NCBI RefSeq assembly: GCF_003957295.1
Contig: NZ_RQPJ01000003.1
Location: forward strand, 1 to 64,000
Direction of reading: 5' to 3'
Length of the DNA: 64,000 nucleotides
From: Arenibacter aquaticus
GTDB lineage: Bacteria; Bacteroidota; Bacteroidia; Flavobacteriales; Flavobacteriaceae
Part shown: piece after piece, positions 6,842 to 12,922 of the stretch
Layout: the number at the start of each line of letters is the position of its first letter
Numbering within the stretch: the first letter of the stretch is position 1
Position numbers and translations under genes: made by a program
The notes under the pieces: model-generated
Told to the model about the DNA's origin: nothing
Seen by the model: only the letters and a program-made list of their open reading frames with translations
Databases searched by the model: none

Positions 6842-7036
6842 CAAAAGCACCTACCTAGTTACCTAATGGGCTATAACCTCCCCACTTATGGGAGCTACAC
6901 TAAGGTAGGATACATTAACCACTGGTTACCTAGATATTACCTAACCTACCTTTTAGGGTAAGATGGGTAACATCAAAATTGGAGCTACCTAGGCTCTTAA
7001 CCTATATAAACAGGGACTTAGGTAAGAAGGTAAGAG
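6842..7036. other. Iteron-like spacer, candidate replication origin
   Basis: The 227-bp gap between helicase and primase genes is dense in short related words in both orientations: CTACCTAGTTACCTA (6851-6865), TAAGGTAGG (6901-6909), GGTTACCTAG (6924-6933), TTACCTAACCTACC (6937-6950), GGGTAAGATGGGTAAC (6956-6971), GCTACCTAGG (6984-6993) and TTAGGTAAGAAGGTAAG (7018-7034). Repeats of this type beside a helicase gene resemble iterons of a plasmid-like origin. Function is inferred. Confidence 0.4.
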
Positions 7037-7060
7037 AAAATCAAAAAAAAGAACCGGCTG

Positions 7061-7924
7061 ATGAAAAGAAAAAAAACATTTAGGACACGGTGTGAAACAG
7101 CCCGGGATTTTTCCATCGAAAAGGCGCTGGCAAAACTCGGGCACTTTCCCACCAGGACATCGGAAAAAGAAGCTTGGTTCCTGAGTCCTTTCAGGTCAGA
7201 GACCCAAGCCTCTTTCAAGGTCTCCAAAACATTGAACAGATGGTATGACCATGGAGAAGGGAAAGGGGGCAACGTGATCGACCTGGTCTGCCTACTCAAC
7301 AGATCAACCGTAAGGGAAGCATTGGATTGGTTGGAGAATGGCCAGATCTCTTTTTCTTTTCGCCAGCACCTTTTTAATGAATTTGAGGAGGAGGGGATCA
7401 AAATTAGGGATGTAAAGGTACTTGGCCATAATGCCCTGCTAGAGTATGTAGAAAAAAGGGGGATTTCCATAATGACCGCCAGAATCTTGTGTAAGGAAGT
7501 CCATTATAGATTCAAGGATAAGATGTATTTCGCCATTGGCTTACAGAACGATTCCCATGGATGGGAGCTTCGGAATAAGTATTGTAAGAACTCAAGTTCC
7601 CCTAAAGATTATACCCACATAAAGAACGGGAAAAACAGCCTGATCCTTGCCGAGGGCATGTTCGACATGTTGAGTCTGTTGGAACGGGATAAAAGACTAA
7701 GGAATGAAAATGACCTATTGATATTGAATTCCCTGGCCTTTGTTGAAAAAGTAATAGAACTAATTGATGGCTATGAATCCATCGCGCTCTATCTGGACAA
7801 TGACAAAGCCGGAAAAAGAGCAGTTGAACTATTGATGGAACAAAGCCCCAAATGCAGGGACATGTCAAACTTGTACAAGGATTTTAAGGATGTGAACGCA
7901 TGGTGCACGGCCAAAAAACTATGA
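7061..7924 (+). CDS. TOPRIM primase with CHC2-like N-terminus
   Basis: 287 residues. The N-terminal 95 residues match the DNA-binding region of mobile-element primases (WFLSPFRSETQASFKVSKT, then WYDHGEGKGGNVIDLVCLL at about 61-79), but the zinc-binding cysteines of classical CHC2 fingers are absent. A TOPRIM domain follows, with the catalytic glutamate in LAEGMFD (Glu 198) and the DxD-type pair in YLDNDKAG (Asp 246 and Asp 248). It probably synthesises RNA primers for the element together with the upstream VapE-type helicase. The start is the first ATG after AAGAACCGGCTG. Such zinc-less primases are common in Bacteroidota conjugative and mobilizable elements. Confidence 0.78.
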   Translation: MKRKKTFRTRCETARDFSIEKALAKLGHFPTRTSEKEAWFLSPFRSETQASFKVSKTLNRWYDHGEGKGGNVIDLVCLLNRSTVREALDWLENGQISFSFRQHLFNEFEEEGIKIRDVKVLGHNALLEYVEKRGISIMTARILCKEVHYRFKDKMYFAIGLQNDSHGWELRNKYCKNSSSPKDYTHIKNGKNSLILAEGMFDMLSLLERDKRLRNENDLLILNSLAFVEKVIELIDGYESIALYLDNDKAGKRAVELLMEQSPKCRDMSNLYKDFKDVNAWCTAKKL

Positions 7925-8009
7925 CCCGTCGGGGAAGGAATTCAAGATGTGTCTTTGTTGCCACAAAGACGATCTTGCTTTGCTCCCGGAGGTCGCAAAG
8001 AAGTAAAAA

Positions 8010-8306
8010 ATGAAAAGGACCTATATCAGATTCAGATGCTCCCTCTACGAGAAGAAGCTGCTTAGGATCAAGGCCAAAAAGAGCGGGCTGAGCGTGAGCG
8101 AATATTGTCGGCGTGCCGCTTTTGGGGACAAGATCGTTCAACGTCTCACCGAAGAACAGATAGACATCTATAAGATGTTGATCCGCTATGCAACAAACTT
8201 TAAGCTGATCGGGAACATGTTCAGAAAACGGAATCCCAAATTGGCGGAAGAGGTTACAAAGCTGGCCGAGGAAATACGGGGTCACCTTAAAAATTTTAAA
8301 AAATGA
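8010..8306 (+). CDS. MobC-type relaxosome accessory protein
   Basis: 98 residues, highly basic, with the ribbon-helix-helix-like signature RIKAKKSGLSVSEYCRRAAFGD near residues 20-41. That is characteristic of MobC/BmgB relaxosome proteins, which bind the transfer origin and help the relaxase nick DNA. It overlaps the relaxase start by ATGA. The 85-bp gap before it is short and contains only a purine-rich ribosome-binding region, so transcription probably comes from further upstream. The assignment rests on the motif and the adjacent relaxase. Confidence 0.78.
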   Translation: MKRTYIRFRCSLYEKKLLRIKAKKSGLSVSEYCRRAAFGDKIVQRLTEEQIDIYKMLIRYATNFKLIGNMFRKRNPKLAEEVTKLAEEIRGHLKNFKK

Positions 8307-9169
8307 TAGGCAAAGGGAAATCGATATCACATACTTGGGCTTCCATGCAATATGGCTGGAACCAGGAGAAGGATGCGGAGGTGGTATACTCCAAAAATCT
8401 GGCAGGGGAAACCCCAAAGGAGATTACGGAAGAATTCAAGTTCGTCCAAGAACAGAATGCCAGGTGCACCAACAATACCCTGAGCTTTGTCCTCAGTCCG
8501 ACCATAGAGGAGGGCAAGGAACTGAATGCCAAAGCGCTCAACGAGATCACGGAAAAATTCCTCAAGGAAATGAAATTAGAAGGGCATCAGGCCATCGGCT
8601 TTGTGCATAGGGACCGACAACACACCCATGTCCATGTGTATGTGAACCGCATCGATTTTAACGGCAGGGCCTATAACGACAGTTTTATCGGAAAGAGGAG
8701 CCAGCAGGCCGCGGAAAACGTCGCCAGAGATATTGGGCTGACCACGGTACGGGAAGTGCAACAGGAAAAATTGGACAAGATAAAACTCATACGATATGAG
8801 ATCAAGATGATCCATGAGAAGGTCATGGTGGAACACCGGCCCAAGAACTTTGACCAGTACATGAAATTTATGGAACGGAACAATGTTAAGGTAATTCCCA
8901 GCATCAACAAGTCGAACCAATTGCAGGGATTCCGATTTGAGTTTAAAGGACATAGCTTAAAGGGGAGCGAGGTGCACCGTTCCATGTCAGGCAGCAGATT
9001 GGCCATAGGGATAGCGGAACATGCAGGAAGGGGCTTCGTCAAAAACAAAGACAATACCGTCAGCCTCTTAGGAAAAGCCACGGAGCTCAGTGGGAACATT
9101 GCCATGAAAGTAGCGAAAAAGGTTATTGTGAAGACCATTAAAAAAGGTATGGGAATCGAGATAGGATAG
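8303..9169 (+). CDS. MobA/VirD2-family relaxase
   Basis: 288 residues. The three-histidine metal site is clear: HTHVHVYVNR with His 107, 109 and 111 and Asn 115. It is the HUH nuclease motif of MOBP relaxases, which nick the transfer origin and lead the strand into a recipient cell. The nicking tyrosine is probably one of the residues near the N-terminus (Tyr 18 or Tyr 29). After the nuclease comes a basic region (about 150-240) and a short C-terminal tail, without a helicase domain, as usual for mobilizable rather than self-transmissible elements. It overlaps mobC by 4 bp. No type IV secretion genes are in the window, so transfer would need a helper. Confidence 0.82.
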   Translation: MIGKGKSISHTWASMQYGWNQEKDAEVVYSKNLAGETPKEITEEFKFVQEQNARCTNNTLSFVLSPTIEEGKELNAKALNEITEKFLKEMKLEGHQAIGFVHRDRQHTHVHVYVNRIDFNGRAYNDSFIGKRSQQAAENVARDIGLTTVREVQQEKLDKIKLIRYEIKMIHEKVMVEHRPKNFDQYMKFMERNNVKVIPSINKSNQLQGFRFEFKGHSLKGSEVHRSMSGSRLAIGIAEHAGRGFVKNKDNTVSLLGKATELSGNIAMKVAKKVIVKTIKKGMGIEIG

Positions 9170-9189
9170 TAATAATTAAAGATTAAGAT

Positions 9190-9654
9190 ATGGCAAGGTT
9201 GGACGAGATTACGGAACTATTGACCGACGAACTGGAAGGATTGAAACAGATGTTGGTGAAATTGGAACAGCTAAGCAAGGAACTCACGGGTTCGGAAACG
9301 GTACAGGACATTTCCCTAATAAGAAATGAACTGGAGGAACTTAAGAGAACGCAGGAACATCATTTCCAAGGGCAGGATACTAGAACCATCCAAATTGAGG
9401 AACAATTTAAAAAGTCGCAAATCATCCCTGAATGGCTATTGTTATTGGTTTGTTTGATATTAATTATTTCTTTGTCCATTTCTGGCTATTTGGGCTATCA
9501 GGTGGCACAGTTGGGAGAAGAAAAGGAGAAAGCCTTCGAAGAAGGAAAAGTGGTTATTTCAACGGAACTGAATAGCTATTTTAAAGAGCATCCTGATATC
9601 TATAAGGGGTTTCTGGAATGGTCTAAAAAAGAAGTAAAACCAGATCAAAAGTAG
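9190..9654 (+). CDS. Coiled-coil, single-span membrane protein of the mob module
   Basis: 154 residues. Residues 1-75 are heptad-like and rich in Leu, Glu and Lys (predicted coiled coil), followed by one hydrophobic segment at about 78-101 (WLLLLVCLILIISLSISGYLG) and a second charged helix. Small proteins of this architecture lie directly downstream of relaxase genes in many Bacteroidota mobilizable elements; their role is unknown. It starts 20 bp after the relaxase stop and is probably part of the same transcript. Confidence 0.65.
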   Translation: MARLDEITELLTDELEGLKQMLVKLEQLSKELTGSETVQDISLIRNELEELKRTQEHHFQGQDTRTIQIEEQFKKSQIIPEWLLLLVCLILIISLSISGYLGYQVAQLGEEKEKAFEEGKVVISTELNSYFKEHPDIYKGFLEWSKKEVKPDQK

Positions 9655-9665
9655 GTGGCGCCCTA

Positions 9666-9713
9666 ATTCGATTTTATGTAACGCTTATCCGCCCGAACGC
9701 TATAAAATCGAAT
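9666..9713. other. 12-bp inverted repeat with 24-nt core after mob genes
   Basis: ATTCGATTTTAT (9666-9677) and its perfect complement ATAAAATCGAAT (9702-9713) flank a GC-rich centre containing CTTATCCGCCCGAACGC. It lies 12 bp after the membrane-protein stop. It lacks a U-tract, so it is a poor intrinsic terminator; a transfer-origin or attachment-site role is possible. Confidence 0.4.
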
Positions 9714-10123
9714 CAGGATCCAAGCGCAAAGTTTTTGTAAGATTTGGGATTGAAAAGGTACTATTGATTAGGAAAAAGTTTTTTTTTTAGCACTATCTGT
9801 CAGATGAATAAGTAGCTATTACAAATACCTGAAAAATCATCGCTAACTTGGGAAGTATCATTTATATAAAGCCCTTCCCTCCTACCTACCTATGAAATAA
9901 ATGCTTATAGGTGAATAGAAATTCTTTGCAAATTTGAATCGTTATCATAATCAAAATCAGAAGATTACAATAAATAATTATAATTACAACAATTTGAAAT
10001 GTCCAGTTTTTTATTAAATAAACTGGACAACTATTGATTAATTGAAAGGGCTAAAATGTCAAATCAAACCTTCGTTAAGAAAGGCTGATAGATGTGTTTA
10101 ACACGAAGCAAAATTTTATTTAA
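9714..10123. other. AT-rich spacer between mob module and hip operon
   Basis: About 400 bp with no gene recognised. It includes a T9 tract at about 9780-9788, the motif CTACCTACCTAT near 9882 that recalls the iteron words at 6842-7036, and an inverted repeat around GTCCAGTTTTTTATTAAATAAACTGGAC (10003-10030) that could end transcription. Confidence 0.35.
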
Positions 10124-10210
10124 TTAGTGCACTATAATACACTATTTAAGTAAATAGAGCTAATTACATTAAAAAAGACCAAATAGTGCAATAAAACACA
10201 CTTTCACTAT
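10124..10210. promoter_or_regulatory. Candidate HipB operators and promoter
   Basis: Two related dyads precede the hip operon: TAGTG...CACTA spanning about 10125-10145, and TAGTGCA...TTCACTA spanning about 10184-10209. The word ATGCACTTT recurs at the start codon. Repeated dyads upstream of hipB are the known site of autorepression by HipB-type proteins. The assignment is inferred from position. Confidence 0.4.
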
Positions 10211-10257
10211 GTTTATTCATGATAAATATATAATTTAGCCTACAAAAGAGCCATATA

Positions 10258-10476
10258 ATGCACTTTAGTAGTTTAATCCAAAGTATAAAGGAGCGAAGAG
10301 AAATGTTACAGGTTACCCAAGAAACATTGGCAGACCTTTCAGGTGTGGGTCTTCGTACCCTTAAACAATTTGAAAGCGGTAAAGGCAACCCTACTGCAGA
10401 AACATTAACCAAACTGGGCAATGCACTAGGTTTGGAACTCACTTTCCAAGTAAAAACGACAACACCTGAAGAATGA
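10258..10476 (+). CDS. hipB: HipB-like antitoxin/repressor (XRE HTH)
   Basis: 72 residues forming an XRE-type helix-turn-helix: REMLQVTQETLADLSGVGLR and TLKQFESGKGNPTAETLTKL, with the usual Gln-x-x-Leu pattern. It is the DNA-binding partner of HipA-like kinases and should repress its own operon. The gene overlaps the next one by 4 bp (ATGA), giving translational coupling through a three-gene hipBST-type operon. It lacks the C-terminal extension of E. coli HipB, as expected where the antitoxin activity resides in a separate HipS protein. Confidence 0.82.
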   Translation: MHFSSLIQSIKERREMLQVTQETLADLSGVGLRTLKQFESGKGNPTAETLTKLGNALGLELTFQVKTTTPEE

Positions 10477-10799
10477 GGCGAGCAATCATATTATACAAAA
10501 AGGAAGATGCGGGTATATTGACCCAATCCGATGATGGAAGTTTCACCTTTCGTTATCATGACAAATGGTTTGAATCAAAGGACTCCCCTGCTATCAGCCT
10601 TACATTACCCAAAAACCAACAAGAGTATCATTCCGAATTTCTATTCCCTTTTTTTTATAATATGCTTCCTGAGGGATCGAACAAACAAAATATTTGTTTT
10701 GAGTTACGCATAGACCCAAAAGACTATTTTGGTCTATTATTGACCACTGCGAAATATGATACGATTGGAGCCATTCAGGTTAAGGAAATAAAAACATGA
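10473..10799 (+). CDS. hipS: HipS-like antitoxin (HipA N-terminal subdomain 1)
   Basis: 108 residues corresponding to the N-terminal subdomain of HipA as an independent protein: AGILTQSDDGSFTFRYHDKW, then SPAISLTLPKNQQEYHS and FPFFYNMLPEGSNKQ. This last motif corresponds to the FFxNLLPEG signature of HipA N-terminal domains. In the characterised HipBST system of enteropathogenic E. coli this small protein is the antitoxin that inhibits the HipT kinase. It overlaps both neighbours by 4 bp, so stoichiometry is set by translational coupling. Identification relies on the signature plus gene order. Confidence 0.8.
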   Translation: MRRAIILYKKEDAGILTQSDDGSFTFRYHDKWFESKDSPAISLTLPKNQQEYHSEFLFPFFYNMLPEGSNKQNICFELRIDPKDYFGLLLTTAKYDTIGAIQVKEIKT

Positions 10800-11785
10800 G
10801 TAATCCAATGAAAATAAACAATTGTCCTGGTACTTTAAAGAAAGGATTAGATACCTATAGTACGACAGCATTAAACCGTTTATTCAATGGTAGGAAGGTA
10901 AGCCCTATCCTACCCTACGAATCGCCCGTTACCAATGTAGTTACAGAAGAACTCTTTAAAGAAAACAAAATACGTTTATCCATTTCTGGTGTACAAGAAA
11001 AATTCTCGGTACTATTGGAAAAGAACAAACTACGTTTGATAAATGAAGGAGAACAAGGGCAGTACATTTTAAAACCTATTCCCAATGTGGGAACCCGTAC
11101 AGATCAAATGCCAGCCAACGAACATTTGAGCATGCAGATAGCACGCCAAATATTCGGAATAGAAACTGCGGAGAACGGCCTTGTATTCTTTAAAAATGGA
11201 GACCCCGCATATATTACCAAACGCTTTGATGTGCAAGAAGATGGTACTAAATTAGCAGTTGAAGACTTTGCCACTCTAGCAGGCAGAACACCACAAACCC
11301 ATGGTACGGATTTTAAATATTCTGGAAATTATTTGCAACTTTTTGAACTTTTAATAAAGTATGTTCCTGCCTATCCAATCGAGGCTATAAAACTATTTAA
11401 GTTACTACTTTTCAATTATTTAATATCTAACGGTGACGCCCATTTCAAAAATTTCTCTTTAATAGAAACTGCTTTGGGAGATTTTAAATTGAGTCCGGCC
11501 TATGACCTATTAAATAGTAGAATTCATATTGATGATAGAGATTTCGCATTAGAAGATGGACTTTTACCACTAGACAAATCAAGAGGTAAGGTTACCGAGC
11601 AGTTTTTTCAGCTAGCGGCACTTGCTGGCATTTCTAAAAGGCAATATGAAAAGGTATTTAAAAGTTTAACGACAAATCAGGATAAAGTACAATCCCTAGT
11701 CGAACTTTCATACCTGGATGAAAAGACGAAAAGAAACTATCTTCAAGGGTATCAGACCAGGCTTAAAAAACTTTTGAGGGATTAG
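10796..11785 (+). CDS. hipT: HipT-like serine/threonine kinase toxin
   Basis: 329 residues, a HipA-fold kinase lacking the N-terminal subdomain. The glycine-rich loop reads LSISGVQEKFS (61-71) with Ser 62 and Ser 64 forming the S-x-S motif of HipT, where these residues are autophosphorylated. ATP-contacting Lys 93 lies in ILKP. The catalytic loop SNGDAHFKN places Asp 214 and Asn 219, and the metal-binding aspartate is Asp 237 in LSPAYDLL. The 23-residue spacing of the two aspartates matches HipT. Known HipT phosphorylates tryptophanyl-tRNA synthetase; the target here is unknown. A strong hairpin follows the stop. Confidence 0.85.
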   Translation: MSNPMKINNCPGTLKKGLDTYSTTALNRLFNGRKVSPILPYESPVTNVVTEELFKENKIRLSISGVQEKFSVLLEKNKLRLINEGEQGQYILKPIPNVGTRTDQMPANEHLSMQIARQIFGIETAENGLVFFKNGDPAYITKRFDVQEDGTKLAVEDFATLAGRTPQTHGTDFKYSGNYLQLFELLIKYVPAYPIEAIKLFKLLLFNYLISNGDAHFKNFSLIETALGDFKLSPAYDLLNSRIHIDDRDFALEDGLLPLDKSRGKVTEQFFQLAALAGISKRQYEKVFKSLTTNQDKVQSLVELSYLDEKTKRNYLQGYQTRLKKLLRD

Positions 11786-11801
11786 AGCTTATAGTTATTT
11801 A

Positions 11802-11832
11802 ATGAGCCGATTAGGATGTTTAATCGGCTCAT
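11802..11832 (+). terminator. Hairpin after hipT
   Basis: ATGAGCCGATTA (11802-11813) pairs perfectly with TAATCGGCTCAT (11821-11832) across a 7-nt loop, 16 bp after the hipT stop. A U-tract is missing, so efficiency as a terminator is uncertain. An identical stem occurs at 16339-16369. Confidence 0.55.
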
Positions 11833-11944
11833 ATGGCATTATTCCATATATTTATCACTAAATCTCTCTATTTTTATAAGGCACTGAAAATAAGGTAAGT
11901 GTGATTATTAATTGATATCCAGAAATATAGTTTTGTACCTCATG

Positions 11945-12000
11945 TGTACCTCAAAGCTTCTGAACCCCTGTAAAATAAGGGTTAGTCACTTTCTGTATCG
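11945..12000 (+). repeat. Dispersed repeat, copy 1 (partial)
   Basis: Shares TGTACCTCA, an AACCC...AAGGGTT dyad and TTTCTGTATC with the segments at 16467-16552 and 27427-27508. The left part of the full copies is absent. Its position after the mobilizable/hip region suggests a junction. Confidence 0.45.
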
Positions 12001-12175
12001 GGAAGTAACATTTCAAAAAGTGTTATTTAACGCGTCCTATAAATTAAATTCTACATCCAATCCAATATTGCACAGATACAAACGCTAAATTTCATATTTC
12101 CTCATTATTTGCTTCCTAATCTTGTTATAGGTACCTGAAACATGTTACCTTTATATGAGGCTATATCATTGGAAG

Positions 12176-12922
12176 CTATTGATATATTACGGTGGGCGAA
12201 GTTTTAGAAGTAGCAGCTATCTTATCTTTTACAGTTATAGTTGTATAATAATGTGCCCCGATTGTCACGGGAATATTTGAACTGGTATTAACTGTCAAAT
12301 CTGTTTGATTAAAAATTTGGATATCATTTTCATAAAGCACAATATCAAAATTCAAAAAGTCCCCATCTTCATCAGATGCCTCCCATTGAATAGATAAAAG
12401 ATCGTTTAATGAATCAAATTCGAATTGAATATTGTAAGCCGGATAGGGAACAAAATTGCCAACGGCTTCCCCTATCGAATAAAAACTCCATTGGCTGGAG
12501 GTAAATTCGCCGTCATCATTGGCTGACTTTACGCTCCATTGGTATAATTTTCCCTTGTCAATTTCCACTTCTTGATTGGTAGATGTAGTTCGAAGGTTGG
12601 CAACTTCATTATATGATTCTGACTCTACAACTGAAAGCTCATAATAATCAGCATTACTTGAGACAGCCCACTTAAAATTAATAAGAATCCTTTGGGGGGC
12701 ATTTGCCACCGCAGTACCTGTCTGGCATATTTCGCTATTCTTTGGAAAGATCAATGTAAAGCTGTCTGGAGGGGTGGTAGTAGGATTCCCTGAATTATTA
12801 CCCGGACCTTGCGTTGGGTTTGGGATAGTTGATGTATTGGTGTCACCGTCATCACCTGAACTACAGGAAATAAATACCACAATTAAAGAAATGGTTGTCA
12901 TTATGTTCAATAAGGTTTTCAT
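12176..12922 (-). CDS. Fibronectin-III-like lipoprotein
   Basis: 248 residues. Lipoprotein signal with anchored Cys 20 (MTTISLIVVFISC), then a low-complexity Asp/Asn/Thr/Pro linker of about 30 residues, typical of surface lipoproteins in Bacteroidota. The remainder holds two beta-sandwich repeats resembling fibronectin type III (NFKWAVSSNADYYELSV and SIQWEASDEDGDFLNFDIVL). No catalytic motif is seen. It overlaps the upstream 924-residue gene by 4 bp and is its operon partner, possibly anchoring or chaperoning it at the cell surface. Function inferred only from context. Confidence 0.7.
   Translation of the reverse strand: MKTLLNIMTTISLIVVFISCSSGDDGDTNTSTIPNPTQGPGNNSGNPTTTPPDSFTLIFPKNSEICQTGTAVANAPQRILINFKWAVSSNADYYELSVVESESYNEVANLRTTSTNQEVEIDKGKLYQWSVKSANDDGEFTSSQWSFYSIGEAVGNFVPYPAYNIQFEFDSLNDLLSIQWEASDEDGDFLNFDIVLYENDIQIFNQTDLTVNTSSNIPVTIGAHYYTTITVKDKIAATSKTSPTVIYQ

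Noticed and set aside
5356..11785. A new anti-phage defence system in the mobilizable module
   Set aside because: All genes fit known replication, mobilization or HipBST families; nothing suggests an additional defence function.
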